Notes under the pieces: generated by a model | Told to the model about the DNA's origin: nothing | What the model saw: the letters and a program-made list of their open reading frames with translations, nothing else | Databases searched by the model: none | Translations under genes and position numbers: made by a program | DNA from: Prochlorococcus marinus XMU1419 | GTDB taxonomy: Bacteria; Cyanobacteriota; Cyanobacteriia; PCC-6307; Cyanobiaceae | Length of the DNA: 64,000 bases | Assembly: GCF_017695955.1 (NCBI RefSeq) | Contig: NZ_JAAORO010000003.1 | Span: 434,001 to 498,000, forward strand | Reading direction: 5' to 3' | Part shown: in pieces, positions 55,325 to 64,000 of the stretch | Position numbering within the stretch: position 1 is the first letter of the stretch | How the letters are laid out: the number at the start of each line of letters is the position of its first letter

Positions 55325-56073
55325 TAAATTTTTACTTTTAAAATTTGCACCCAATCAATTGCGTAAGGGTTTGCTAAAAGTGATATCTTTGCTGTTTTTT
55401 TTGCTTTAGATGGCTTATCTACAGATTGAATAATACCAATTGGGATATTTGGTGGTAATAAAGTGCTTGCTGGAGAAGATGATACAAAATCTCCAACTTT
55501 TATATCAGCATTTTTTGTATATAGTATCAAGCTGGGGTAATCATCTCCGACTCCAACTAATAAACCATTTATTTGAATTCTGTCCAACCACACGCCAACT
55601 TTACTTTCTGGTGAGGTTAACAATATTACTGATGCAGTAAATAAAGAAGTGTTATTTACTCTTCCCAATAATCCACCTGGACCAATAACAATACTACCAA
55701 TTTCAACTCCGTCTTTTGAGCCTTTATTCAATATAATTTGTCTCCACCAACTTCCTGTTTTTCTAGAAATAACTGCAGCTGAAATAATATCATCAATGGA
55801 TGTATCTTGAAGAGATAAAATTTCACGCAATCTTTTATTATCCTTTTTTAGGAGATTTAAGTTTATTAATAATTCTTGGTTGGTACTTTTAATAATAACT
55901 TCTTTTTGGAATTTACCAGGCCAAAAAGGCTTTGAAATAAAATAATAAATATCCTTATAAACAGATCCTTTTGATATTCTTATAAACAATAACAATAAAA
56001 AGGTTCCAAAGAATATCCAATTTTTCTTTTTGTGCCACCAACGACTATTAGAAATTCGTCGGATATCGAACAT
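55324..56073 (-). CDS. mreC: Rod-shape protein MreC
   Basis: MreC spans the inner membrane and links MreB in the cytoplasm with periplasmic synthases. The 249-residue protein has one N-terminal transmembrane helix (WIFFGTFLLLLFIRI, residues 19-33), a coiled-coil segment (ELLINLNLLKKDNKRLREILSL), and the beta-rich domain with ISRKTGSWWRQIILNKGSKDGVEIGSIVIGPGGLLGRV. Order and overlaps (mreB 4 bases upstream, mreD 1 base overlap) make one operon. The ATG 56073 is clear. Confidence 0.92.
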   Translation of the reverse strand: MFDIRRISNSRWWHKKKNWIFFGTFLLLLFIRISKGSVYKDIYYFISKPFWPGKFQKEVIIKSTNQELLINLNLLKKDNKRLREILSLQDTSIDDIISAAVISRKTGSWWRQIILNKGSKDGVEIGSIVIGPGGLLGRVNNTSLFTASVILLTSPESKVGVWLDRIQINGLLVGVGDDYPSLILYTKNADIKVGDFVSSSPASTLLPPNIPIGIIQSVDKPSKAKKTAKISLLANPYAIDWVQILKVKI

Positions 56074-56077
56074 AGTA

Positions 56078-57130
56078 TTAATCTCTTATCGCGTTCCTTA
56101 TAAAGTCTGGAGTATCAACCACTCTTTTAAGTTTTTTAAAATCATCCAAAACCTCTCCACAACCATTAACCACACAAAGAAGTGGGTTTTCTGCTATGTG
56201 AGTAAAAATTCCCGTTTCATCACTCAATAAATCATTAATACCTCTTACTAAAGCTCCACCTCCTGCAAGCATAATTCCCCTATCAACAATATCTGCAGCA
56301 AGTTCAGGAGGGGTTCGCTCTAAAGTTCTTTTAACAGCTTCAACTATTTTACTAAGTGTTTCAGCCATAGCTTCTCTTATTTCCCCAGATGTCAAAGTTA
56401 CTGACCTAGGTAAACCTGACAATAAATGTAGACCTCTCACCTCATAAGTAGTTTTATCAAAATCATCATCTGGGAATGCAGATCCAATTTTGATCTTAAT
56501 GTCTTCTGCTGTTCTTTCTCCAACAACTAAATTGTGTACTTTTTTAAGATATAGAGCAATTGATTCATTGATTTCGTCACCAGCTATTCGAACAGATTCA
56601 CTTAATACAGTTCCGCCTAAACTTAATACTGCAACCTCAGTAGTGCCACCACCAATATCAACAATCATAGTTCCAATTGGCTCAGTGACTGGTAATGATG
56701 CTCCTATTGCAGCTGCAACGGGTTCATCAATCAAGTGTACTTCTCTAGCTCCTGCTAATCCAGCTTCTCTTACAGCTCTTCTCTCAACACTGGTCACTCC
56801 ACTTGGAATACCAATAACTATTCTTGGGGCTACTATACCTTTACCCTCATTACATTTTTGAATAAATGTCTTTATCATTTGTTCTGCCGCATCAAAATCT
56901 GCTATGACCCCATCTCGTAGTGGTCTTACAGCTCTTATATTGCCAGGTGTTCTTCCTAGCATTAACTTTGCTTCTTTACCAACAGCCAATGGAATCCCTT
57001 CTTCTAAATCCATTGCTACTACTGAAGGCTCTTGTAAAACAACTCCCTTACCTGATACGTGTATAAGAGTATTGGCCGTTCCTAAATCTATGCCAATGTC
57101 TCTAGAAAATTTAAATCTGTTAAAAATCAC
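56078..57130 (-). CDS. mreB: Actin-like cell shape protein MreB
   Basis: MreB forms short membrane-bound filaments that set rod width. The actin fold shows phosphate loop [34 protein letters not shown], the second phosphate motif [19 protein letters not shown] near residue 155, and [13 protein letters not shown] near 290. Length 350. The start is a GTG at 57130; upstream is a 133-base divergent gap shared with ssb. The following genes mreC and mreD complete the operon. Confidence 0.96.
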   Translation of the reverse strand: MIFNRFKFSRDIGIDLGTANTLIHVSGKGVVLQEPSVVAMDLEEGIPLAVGKEAKLMLGRTPGNIRAVRPLRDGVIADFDAAEQMIKTFIQKCNEGKGIVAPRIVIGIPSGVTSVERRAVREAGLAGAREVHLIDEPVAAAIGASLPVTEPIGTMIVDIGGGTTEVAVLSLGGTVLSESVRIAGDEINESIALYLKKVHNLVVGERTAEDIKIKIGSAFPDDDFDKTTYEVRGLHLLSGLPRSVTLTSGEIREAMAETLSKIVEAVKRTLERTPPELAADIVDRGIMLAGGGALVRGINDLLSDETGIFTHIAENPLLCVVNGCGEVLDDFKKLKRVVDTPDFIRNAIRD

Positions 57131-57263
57131 AATAAGAATTCTTTTTTCTAAATAATATATCTATTTTTTGTTAAGCTCTCACAATTATCTTGTTTAGTTA
57201 TGAATAGCACGCAAAACTTTAAGCAAAAACTAAAAAAATGAGTAGTATTAAAAAAAAATAATT

Positions 57264-57635
57264 ATGGAAATTAACACTATTAATCTAGTTGGCAGAGCTG
57301 GAAGAGAACCAGACGTAAGATATTTTGAATCTGGTACAATCGTAGCAAATTTCACTATTGCAGTTAACAGAAGAAGTCGAGATGAGGAGCCAGACTGGTT
57401 TAATTTAGAAATATGGGGCAAACAAGCTCAAATAGCAGCAGATTATGTTAAAAAAGGATCTTTAATTGGCATTACAGGAAGTTTTAAAATTGACAGTTGG
57501 AAAGATAAAAATACTGGGGAAGATAGATACAAACCTGTAGTTAGAGTTGATAGATTGAACTTACTAGGCTCTCGAAAAGATTCTGAAAATAACCAATATA
57601 CAAGTAGCAGTAATTCTAGTGAAATTCCTTTTTAG
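57264..57635 (+). CDS. ssb: Single-stranded DNA-binding protein
   Basis: A 123-residue SSB with one OB-fold (residues 1-102): INTINLVGRAGREPDVRYFESG, NFTIAVNRRSRDEEPDWFNLEIWGKQAQIAADYVKKGSLIGITGSF, and RVDRLNLLGSR. The C-terminal tail is very short, but ends SSEIPF, keeping the hydrophobic tip that recruits repair and replication partners. This reduced length fits the streamlined genome. Its end overlaps the convergent DedA gene by four bases. Confidence 0.95.
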   Translation: MEINTINLVGRAGREPDVRYFESGTIVANFTIAVNRRSRDEEPDWFNLEIWGKQAQIAADYVKKGSLIGITGSFKIDSWKDKNTGEDRYKPVVRVDRLNLLGSRKDSENNQYTSSSNSSEIPF

Positions 57636-58291
57636 GCTTTATTTCTCTTAATAATTCTAATAAGTAACTTTATGAAAAAATATAAAAAAATTAAAACTAA
57701 TATTGGCTTAACCACATATTTAATTTGATCCAAATAAGTTTCAATAACTGGATAATTTTCACCAAATAAATAACCGGCATAAGTTAGAATTACAACCCAT
57801 ATTAGGCTACCGAATGTAGTCCAAATCAAAAATTTTCTTAATGGCATAAGTTCTATTCCAGCAGGAACAGAAATTAAAGTTCTTATGCCTGGCACTAATC
57901 GACCCCAAAAAACTAAAGAGACCCCGTATTTTTCAAACCACCTTTTACTTTTAGCCAAATCATTCGAGGAAATTCCTAAATATTTCCCCTTTTTATCTAA
58001 AAAATTTGAAAGTTTTTTTTCATTTACTAATCTGCCTAAGTAATACCAAGGTAAAGATCCCAAGAGCGTTCCAAATAAGCCCCAGAAAACTAAAATAAAA
58101 AAATTTAATTTTTGTTGATAAACGAAAAACCCTCCTAATGGCATTATTATTTCCGACGGAATTGGGGGTATTACATTTTCTAAAAACATAGCCAAACAAA
58201 TAGTAAGGTATGCAATTGTTGCATTTTTTTCGACAGCCAAACTTATAAAGTCAGGAATTGAAGTGAGAAAATTTTCCGGGATTAGATTCAA
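57632..58291 (-). CDS. DedA-family membrane protein
   Basis: A 219-residue integral membrane protein of the DedA/SNARE-associated family, implicated in lipid flipping and proton homeostasis. Landmarks: MFLENVIPPIPSEIIMPLGGFF near the N-terminus, FGTLLGSLPWYYLGR, FEKYGVSLVFWGRLVPGIRTLISVPAGI (the conserved FxRxxPGxRTxxxxxAG motif) and about four helices. The start is TTG at 58291, 2 bases after the ahcY stop; I see no ATG before the conserved region other than the internal M33-like one. The 3' end overlaps ssb. Confidence 0.88.
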   Translation of the reverse strand: MNLIPENFLTSIPDFISLAVEKNATIAYLTICLAMFLENVIPPIPSEIIMPLGGFFVYQQKLNFFILVFWGLFGTLLGSLPWYYLGRLVNEKKLSNFLDKKGKYLGISSNDLAKSKRWFEKYGVSLVFWGRLVPGIRTLISVPAGIELMPLRKFLIWTTFGSLIWVVILTYAGYLFGENYPVIETYLDQIKYVVKPILVLIFLYFFIKLLIRIIKRNKA

Positions 58292-58293
58292 AC

Positions 58294-59712
58294 TTAATAT
58301 CTATACAATTCTGGTTTATAAGGTCCATCAACTGAAACGTTAATATAATCAGCCTGTTTTTTAGTTAACTTTGTTAGTTTTGCACCAATTTTATCTAAAT
58401 GTAATCTAGCTACCATTTCATCTAAATGTTTTGGTAAAACATAGACCTCCTTAGCATATTGATCTGACTTATTGAAAAGTTCAATTTGAGCTAATACTTG
58501 ATTAGTGAAAGAATTACTCATAACAAAACTTGGATGACCAGTAGCACAACCCAAGTTAACTAATCTACCTTCGGCTAAAAGAATAATTTTGTTTCCGCTC
58601 GGTAAAGTTATGTGATCAACCTGCGGCTTAATATTTTCCCAAGAATATTTTTTTAATGAAGCTACATCGATTTCATTATCAAAATGGCCGATATTACAAA
58701 CTATGGCTTCGTCCTTCATCTTGACAAGATTTTCATGGGTAATTACCTGATAATTACCAGTGGCAGTAACAAATATGTCTATATCTTCGACAACATCATC
58801 TAACCTAACTACGCTATAACCTTCCATTGCCGCTTGTAGCGCGCAAATTGGATCAACTTCAGCAACTTTTACAATGGCACCAAGTCCTCTTAATGACTGA
58901 GCTGAGCCTTTACCTACATCACCAAATCCCATTACTAACGCAACTTTGCCCGCAATCATTACATCAGTCGCTCGCTTAATGCTATCAACTAAAGATTCCC
59001 GACAGCCATATAAATTGTCAAATTTGCTTTTTGTTACTGAATCATTAACATTTATAGCTGGAAATGGTAAAGCGTTTTGCTTTTGAAGTTGATAAAGTCT
59101 AGCAACACCAGTAGTAGTTTCTTCAGTAACACCAATAATTTTACTTTTGATTCTGGAATAGAAGCTGCCATCAATTTGCAACTTAGACTTAATAGAATTG
59201 AATAAAGCAATTTCTTCTTCATTATTAGGATTATCTAAAACAGACAAATCTTTTTCTGCTTTACTACCAAGTATCAATAGGCCTGTTGCATCACCTCCAT
59301 CATCAAGAATCATATTTGGAGAATCTGAACCCCAATCAAGTATGTAGTGGGTGTACTGCCAATATTCATCAAGAGTCTCACCTTTCTTTGCATATACCGG
59401 AATCCCTTGATCAGCAATAGCTGCAGCCGCATGATCTTGGGTTGAAAAAATATTGCATGAAGCCCATTTAACTTGTGCGCCAAGATCAACAAGAGTTTCT
59501 ATTAGTACAGCTGTCTGAATTGTCATATGTAAACTTCCAGCTATTTTTGCACCTTTGAGTGGCTTTTCGTTCTTGTATTTATCTCTGAGTGCCATTAATC
59601 CTGGCATCTCTGTTTCAGCGATTTTAATTTCTTTACGTCCAAAATTTGATAATGAAATATCAGAGATTACGAAACTAGGAACCGTTGTTTTAATTGAATT
59701 TGCGATAACCAT
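58294..59712 (-). CDS. ahcY: Adenosylhomocysteinase
   Basis: Hydrolyses S-adenosylhomocysteine to adenosine and homocysteine, relieving product inhibition of methyltransferases. The 472-residue protein has [42 protein letters not shown], the NAD+ loop [18 protein letters not shown] near residue 255, [15 protein letters not shown] and the C-terminal [11 protein letters not shown] end that is invariant. ATG 59712 is clear. It is divergent from tsaE across 39 bases and just upstream of the DedA gene. Confidence 0.98.
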   Translation of the reverse strand: MVIANSIKTTVPSFVISDISLSNFGRKEIKIAETEMPGLMALRDKYKNEKPLKGAKIAGSLHMTIQTAVLIETLVDLGAQVKWASCNIFSTQDHAAAAIADQGIPVYAKKGETLDEYWQYTHYILDWGSDSPNMILDDGGDATGLLILGSKAEKDLSVLDNPNNEEEIALFNSIKSKLQIDGSFYSRIKSKIIGVTEETTTGVARLYQLQKQNALPFPAINVNDSVTKSKFDNLYGCRESLVDSIKRATDVMIAGKVALVMGFGDVGKGSAQSLRGLGAIVKVAEVDPICALQAAMEGYSVVRLDDVVEDIDIFVTATGNYQVITHENLVKMKDEAIVCNIGHFDNEIDVASLKKYSWENIKPQVDHITLPSGNKIILLAEGRLVNLGCATGHPSFVMSNSFTNQVLAQIELFNKSDQYAKEVYVLPKHLDEMVARLHLDKIGAKLTKLTKKQADYINVSVDGPYKPELYRY

Positions 59713-59751
59713 ATCTTGTAAATACCTTTTCTACTAAACTATATATGATTT

Positions 59752-60201
59752 TTGGGTAATTTTGTGTTTGTTGAGAACTTAAAAGAGACTTTAAATTTAG
59801 GGGAAAAACTCTCACAAAAATTAAATCCACAATCAATTGTTTTATTAAAGGGTCCAATTGGAGCAGGCAAAACTTCATTTGTACAAGGTATTGCCAGAGG
59901 TTTATCTATCTCTGAGGATATTACAAGCCCTACTTTTGCTTTATCGCATCACTATAGTTCGGGAAAAATTCCACTAATTCACCTTGATTTATACAGACTA
60001 GAACATAGTTCTTCAGCCAAAGAAGTTTTCTTTTCTGAAGAAGAAGAGGCATTACAAAGCGAAGCTATATTAGTTGTTGAATGGCCAGAATTAATAGAAC
60101 CACTTATTAAAGATTTCTGGAAAATAGAAATTAGTTACGCTAAAAATTTCGGAAGACACTATGAAATAAGAGATCCTAAAAATTTTTTAACCTTTTCATA
60201 A
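59752..60201 (+). CDS. tsaE: tRNA threonylcarbamoyladenosine ATPase TsaE
   Basis: TsaE is the small ATPase needed with TsaB and TsaD for the t6A modification of ANN-decoding tRNAs. The Walker A GPIGAGKTSFVQGIARGL is near residues 34-50, followed by SPTFALSHHY and LIHLDLYRLEH, then VVEWPELIEP. Length 149. The start is uncertain: TTG at 59752 or GTG at 59764; there is no ATG in frame. Its end overlaps the convergent PfkB gene by 43 bases. Confidence 0.9.
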   Translation: MGNFVFVENLKETLNLGEKLSQKLNPQSIVLLKGPIGAGKTSFVQGIARGLSISEDITSPTFALSHHYSSGKIPLIHLDLYRLEHSSSAKEVFFSEEEEALQSEAILVVEWPELIEPLIKDFWKIEISYAKNFGRHYEIRDPKNFLTFS

Positions 60202-61157
60202 TCTGGTTGTTGCTCGATTGCACCTTCACCAAGACAAGTTAATAGTCCACAAACACTTGCGAAATTAACACAGTCTTGGATTGCTAATTCATTTAAAGGA
60301 TAACCAGAAGAAATTAATTTTGAAATTAATCCAGCTAGAAAGGCGTCACCAGCACCAGTAGTATCGACAATTTTTTGTGAATCAGGAGTTTCTGTAGTGC
60401 CCTGAAATCCATTTATAAACCATTCAACAGGATTTTTTCCATCAGTTATTATTACATCTGGTCTTTCTGACATTTGTTGAGATATAAGCATTGAATTTTC
60501 GTTCTTAAAAAACAAAGTAGCTTCTTCCTTAGCAAGTTTTAAAACATGAGCATGATTTAAAAAATTTTTAATTAAATTCACTCGCGCTGTATTACTAATT
60601 TCTGATGAAAAATCCGAATAATCCCAAAAGACCTCTCTCCAATTTAAATCGATAATTACCTTAACTTCATATTTATTAGCAAGTTCAATAAGAAAAAAAA
60701 TAGTCTCAGCAGAAACTTTAGATGAAATTATATTGGTTCCTGTAACTAAATATTTTGTTTCTAGAAATAATTTCTCCAAATTTGGAAGTTGATTTTCGAT
60801 TAAGTTCTTACTAAGAGCTTCATCAGCAAAGTATGAATTAGATTTTGCTTCAAATCCTGAAAAAAAACGATCTCCAAATTGATCTCGATCGACATTAACG
60901 ATCCGAGTAGAAGCATCATTATCCAATTGTAAAAAATCTGAGTTAACCTCCAATTCTTTAAATTGCTTAATAAATTTTTTTCCATAATCATCTTTTCCTA
61001 AACGTCCAATAAATGTAGAATCTATTTCTAATTTTTTTAATGCACAAGAAACATTAGCCGGTGCGCCACCCAAAAAATCTGTATATCCTTGATTTGACTT
61101 ATTACGGATCCTGTCTATTAAAGCCTCTCCAATACATACAACTTTATTCTTTTCCAT
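60159..61157 (-). CDS. PfkB-family carbohydrate kinase (fructokinase-like)
   Basis: A 332-residue ribokinase/PfkB-family sugar kinase. Family motifs: N-terminal GEALIDRI and DFLGGAPANVSCALKKLEIDSTFIGRLGKDDYGK (the GGAPANVA-like signature 1), and the C-terminal signature 2 DTTGAGDAFLAGLISKL with the catalytic Asp in GAGD. Similar cyanobacterial proteins are annotated as fructokinase; no sugar-specific motif confirms it. ATG 61157. The convergent overlap with tsaE (43 bases) and an upstream 91-base gap to the hydrolase gene are notable. Confidence 0.9.
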   Translation of the reverse strand: MEKNKVVCIGEALIDRIRNKSNQGYTDFLGGAPANVSCALKKLEIDSTFIGRLGKDDYGKKFIKQFKELEVNSDFLQLDNDASTRIVNVDRDQFGDRFFSGFEAKSNSYFADEALSKNLIENQLPNLEKLFLETKYLVTGTNIISSKVSAETIFFLIELANKYEVKVIIDLNWREVFWDYSDFSSEISNTARVNLIKNFLNHAHVLKLAKEEATLFFKNENSMLISQQMSERPDVIITDGKNPVEWFINGFQGTTETPDSQKIVDTTGAGDAFLAGLISKLISSGYPLNELAIQDCVNFASVCGLLTCLGEGAIEQQPDYEKVKKFLGSLIS

Positions 61158-61248
61158 AAGATGAAACCCTTTTTTCTTATCTAAGAATAATTAATCAATA
61201 ACAAATATTTTTTTTTTGAATTAAAGTTTAATTAATATCTTATTCGCA

Positions 61249-62163
61249 GTGTATTTTAATAAATCTGAAATTTGGAAATGGAAAAATTGGGACATTTCAT
61301 GGTCTTTATCAAAAAAATCTTCTGACGAAAATAACATTACTATTTTATTAGTACATGGATTTGGAGCATCTAAGAAACATTGGAGACACAATCAAAATTT
61401 TCTTGGACAATTTTTTAATTGCTACGCAATTGACCTCATAGGATTCGGAGAAAGCAGTCAGCCCATTGCCCTATTAAATTACGAAGCTTATAAACAAAAT
61501 TCAATTAAATATTCATTTGATTTATGGAGTAATCAAATTACAAAATTTTGTTCAGAGATAATAAAATCTCCCGTTTACTTAGTAGGAAACTCAATTGGAG
61601 GGGTTATTTCATTAAAAGCTGCTGAAATTCTCAAAAATAATTGTAAAGGTGTCATTTTGATTGATTGTGCTCAAAGAACTATGGATGATAAACGCTTGAA
61701 AAAAGGTGATATTTTAATGAATTTACTCAGGCCTGTATTAAAAACAGTCGTCAGACAAAGGTTAATTAGTAATACACTGTTTACGAGAGCAGCTAATCCA
61801 AAAGTTATAAAAAAAATCCTTGAACAAGCTTACCCCTCCGGAAAAAATATTGATGAAGAATTAATTGAAATACTTTATAAACCCGCTAAACGGGAAAACT
61901 CTAAAGAAGCATTTCGTGGATTTATCAACCTATTTGATGACTATCTTGCTACAGACCTTTTTGATAAAATTAATATTCCAATACAACTAATTTGGGGAGA
62001 GAAAGATCCCTGGGAATCTTTGAGCGAAGCAAAAGCTTGGAAGAAAAACTATGAAAATATCACAAGGTTAGATGTAATTAAGGGTGCTGGTCATTGTCCC
62101 CACGATGAAGAACCTGAACAAACGAATAAATTAATCTGTGAATTTATTCAAGAAACGAAATAG
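61249..62163 (+). CDS. Alpha/beta hydrolase, paralogue of the one at 33 kb
   Basis: A 304-residue alpha/beta hydrolase with the usual elements: HGFGASKKHWRHN, IDLIGFGESSQP, the nucleophile elbow VGNSIGGVISL (Ser near residue 118), WGEKDPW for the acid and GAGHCPHDEEPEQ for the catalytic His. The match in blocks with the protein at 32784-33683 points to an old duplication; substrates remain unknown. The start is GTG at 61249. The stop overlaps the convergent sigma factor by 16 bases. Confidence 0.87.
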   Translation: MYFNKSEIWKWKNWDISWSLSKKSSDENNITILLVHGFGASKKHWRHNQNFLGQFFNCYAIDLIGFGESSQPIALLNYEAYKQNSIKYSFDLWSNQITKFCSEIIKSPVYLVGNSIGGVISLKAAEILKNNCKGVILIDCAQRTMDDKRLKKGDILMNLLRPVLKTVVRQRLISNTLFTRAANPKVIKKILEQAYPSGKNIDEELIEILYKPAKRENSKEAFRGFINLFDDYLATDLFDKINIPIQLIWGEKDPWESLSEAKAWKKNYENITRLDVIKGAGHCPHDEEPEQTNKLICEFIQETK

Positions 62164-63149
62164 GCCTCTACATTATCACTAAGCCTTCTCAAACCTCTTA
62201 ATCCATCTCTTTCAAGGTTTCTTACACGATCCCTACTTATTCCAAGTACCCTTCCTATACCTGTAAGAGACATTGGCTCATCACCATCCATACCGTATCT
62301 CATTCTTAAAACCCTGCATTGCAAATCTGGAAGTTGATGCAAAAGAGAATGAAGATCACCTCTCATGCAATCCATCTCTATTTGTTCATCTGGTAAATCC
62401 TCTCCTCCTGCCAATAAATCTAATAAAACAGTGTCTTCACCATCACCAACTTTTGTCTCAAGACTTACTGGCTGTCCAGCTTTGCACATTAAATCTTTAA
62501 CATCATCTTCTGGAAGTTCTACATATTTAGCAAGTTCACTTACGGTTGGAGTTCTAGACATTTCTTGACTCAACTCTCTTTGACCTTTTTTCAACTTGTT
62601 CAACATTTCAGTGATGTGAATTGGAAGCCTTATAGCCCTACTTTTTTCAGCAATTGCTCTAGTGATTCCCTGTCTAATCCACCAATAGGCGTATGTAGAA
62701 AATTTATAGCCTCTAGCTGGATCAAATTTTTCAACCCCTCTAACCAACCCTATTGTTCCCTCCTGAATTAAGTCTAATAATTCCATATTTCTTTTAGTAT
62801 ATTTTTTTGCAACACTTACTACTAATCTCAAATTAGCTGCAACCATTCTTTCTTTAGCACGCTGTCCAGCTCTCAGCCTTTTCTTTATTTGGGAGGAAGA
62901 AAGATTTAGTTTTTTTGCTAATTCATCAATGTTTGGCTTATCACCAGTTAATTCAATTATTTCAAGTTCTGCCCTTTCTACTTGAACGTATTCTTGAACT
63001 TGTCTACCAAGAGTAATTTCTTGTTCATGAGATAGTAATGGAACTCTTCCAATATCTCTTAAATATGAACGAACTAGATCTACATCATTGCTAGCTTTTA
63101 AATTTGAAATTGATGCTAATTTATTCTCGCTTATTGTTTCAGTAGACAT
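62148..63149 (-). CDS. Group-2 sigma-70 factor
   Basis: A primary-like RNA polymerase sigma factor of 333 residues without a long N-terminal extension. Region 1.2 shows VRSYLRDIGRVPLLSHEQEI, region 2 shows AANLRLVVSVAKKYTKRNMELLDLIQEGTIGLVRGVEKFDPARGYKFSTYAYWWIRQGITRAI, region 3 shows SQEMSRTPTVSELA, and region 4 shows LPDLQCRVLRMRYGMDG with ISRDRVRNLERDGLRGLRRL. This size and layout mark the non-essential sigma factors of cyanobacteria (SigB-E type). I use ATG 63149 (MSTETISENKLASI); ATG 63182 would add eleven residues. Confidence 0.93.
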   Translation of the reverse strand: MSTETISENKLASISNLKASNDVDLVRSYLRDIGRVPLLSHEQEITLGRQVQEYVQVERAELEIIELTGDKPNIDELAKKLNLSSSQIKKRLRAGQRAKERMVAANLRLVVSVAKKYTKRNMELLDLIQEGTIGLVRGVEKFDPARGYKFSTYAYWWIRQGITRAIAEKSRAIRLPIHITEMLNKLKKGQRELSQEMSRTPTVSELAKYVELPEDDVKDLMCKAGQPVSLETKVGDGEDTVLLDLLAGGEDLPDEQIEMDCMRGDLHSLLHQLPDLQCRVLRMRYGMDGDEPMSLTGIGRVLGISRDRVRNLERDGLRGLRRLSDNVEAYFVS

Positions 63150-63250
63150 GAAATAAGGATGATGTTTTGTAAACAATACCATTAAGAATTGTAAAGTTAA
63201 ACAAAAAAATCCACATTTTCACAAAAATGAGAATAAATACCTAGTTAAAT

Positions 63251-64000
63251 CTATATAAATTTCGAAGCTAATAGCCATTTTGCAGTACTTAAATAAATAA
63301 ATACACCTGCTATGTCAGTTACTGTTGTTATAAAGGGAGATGACATTAAAGCTGGGTCCAATCTCATTTTGTCAAATAACAAAGGAAGAATAGCTCCAGT
63401 GGTAGCTGCCAATGTAGTTATAGAAATAAGACTTATGCCCACGGCAGCTGCTATTAAAGGCCCCTCTCCTTGCCACCAAGCAAAAGGAAGCACAACTAGC
63501 ATCATCAAGATTCCTAAAAGAGCGCCTGTTATTGACTCTCTAACTACTGCCTTAATGGCACCAAGAGACTTTAATTTTTGAGTACTTAAACCTCTAATTA
63601 CAACAGTCGAGCTTTGAGCACCAACATTTCCCCCAGTACCTATTAGCAATGGAATAAATGCAGCTAGTAAAACTATTTCTTTTAATATTTGATCATTCAT
63701 TGCAATAACTTTTGTAGTTAAACCATTTGCAAGAACTAAAATTAATAACCAAAGAATTCGTCGTCGAGTTATCGTGAATAAACTACTTTGAAAATAATCA
63801 TCCTCATCACTAGGCTGTATAGCACCCGCTGCATAAATATCTCGAGTTGCTTCCTGTTCCATGACATCAATTAAATCATCAACAGTTACTATTCCGACAA
63901 GTCTTTTTTCTTTATCAACAACTGGAAGGGCTAAAAAATCATATCTTTGTATTGCTCGTGCGACTTCTTCTTGATTAGTATTGGTTGAAATATTAACTAC
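63251..64000 (-). CDS. mgtE: MgtE-type magnesium transporter (N-terminus outside window)
   Basis: The frame is open to the window edge, and the visible 249 residues are the C-terminal portion of MgtE: the end of a CBS domain (RAIQRYDFLALPVVDKEKRLVGIVTVDDLIDVMEQEAT) and then five hydrophobic helices with LLAAFIPLLIGTGGNVGAQSSTVVIRGLST, LIAAAVGISLISITTLAATTGAILPLLFDKMRLDPALMSSPFITTVTDIAGVFIYL. The TTGNVGAQS and DPAxxSSPxITTxxD motifs are specific to MgtE channels, which let Mg2+ into the cell when it is scarce, gated by the CBS region. Confidence 0.93.
   Translation of the reverse strand, partial: VVNISTNTNQEEVARAIQRYDFLALPVVDKEKRLVGIVTVDDLIDVMEQEATRDIYAAGAIQPSDEDDYFQSSLFTITRRRILWLLILVLANGLTTKVIAMNDQILKEIVLLAAFIPLLIGTGGNVGAQSSTVVIRGLSTQKLKSLGAIKAVVRESITGALLGILMMLVVLPFAWWQGEGPLIAAAVGISLISITTLAATTGAILPLLFDKMRLDPALMSSPFITTVTDIAGVFIYLSTAKWLLASKFI

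Overview
The window looks like core chromosome of a marine Prochlorococcus, most likely a high-light-adapted strain. It is strongly A+T-rich and densely packed, with mostly sub-100-base gaps, frequent start/stop overlaps and many convergent overlaps. The gene set is that of an oxygenic picocyanobacterium: photosystem I subunits psaD and psaC, ndhS, the CURT1/CAAD-type membrane protein, the redox/light regulator rpaB, cyanobacterial ppc and gshA, heme oxygenase with pebA and pebB, oxygen-dependent hemF, the panC-cmk fusion and a group-2 sigma factor. I see no insertion sequence, prophage, CRISPR array, rRNA operon or genomic island. The strain assignment is inference from gene content.

Layout. 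1-7.2 kb: a CrtD-like carotenoid desaturase (cut by the window edge) divergent from a fructosamine-kinase-like gene, a CAAD membrane protein, a MoeB/ThiF-rhodanese protein, a duplicated cobalamin adenosyltransferase, LarE, speD and recF, followed by tRNA-Arg(CCG). 7.3-17.7 kb: a long leftward block, read mrp, rodA, histidine kinase, psaD, trpE, gshA, ppc, acyltransferase-like gene. 17.8-28.9 kb: hemF, a cytochrome b6f assembly-like protein, RNase D, an LpxB-related protein starting beside tRNA-Cys(GCA), two unknown genes, purM, panC/cmk, a low-molecular-weight phosphatase, and the bilin cluster unknown-ho1-pebA-pebB. 29.1-37.8 kb: central carbon genes (icd, glgP) with a DUF1537 kinase, a mutarotase-like protein, an alpha/beta hydrolase and a Na+/H+ antiporter.

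37.8-48.4 kb: two unknown genes, tRNA-Arg(CCU), RNase P RNA, rnc, ndhS, rimM, glmS, psaC, acpP-fabF, tktA, and thiC behind a TPP riboswitch. 48.2-64 kb: DUF3188-like protein, M20 amidohydrolase, TPR lipoprotein/periplasmic-like protein, ruvB, smpB, lysS, rpaB, mreBCD, ssb, a DedA protein, ahcY, tsaE, a PfkB sugar kinase, a second alpha/beta hydrolase, a sigma factor and the start of an MgtE-type transporter.

Functional links. RNA maturation genes cluster (rnpB, rnc, rimM, tRNA). Cell shape genes occur twice (rodA, mreBCD), each beside a signalling gene (histidine kinase, rpaB). The heme-to-bilin path is a compact, probably co-transcribed unit. The most striking anomaly is recF: its reading frame, including the Walker A motif, is intact but has no ATG/GTG/TTG start, because a suitable ATG is one base out of frame across an A8T7 run. 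Other points worth checking are start codons of opposite genes only 4 bp apart at 739/744, a MoeB homologue lacking both zinc CxxC pairs, a LarE with a three-cysteine set, and a perfect 13-bp inverted repeat between nhaP/napA-type antiporter and glgP. Nothing seen amounts to a clearly new multi-gene system.
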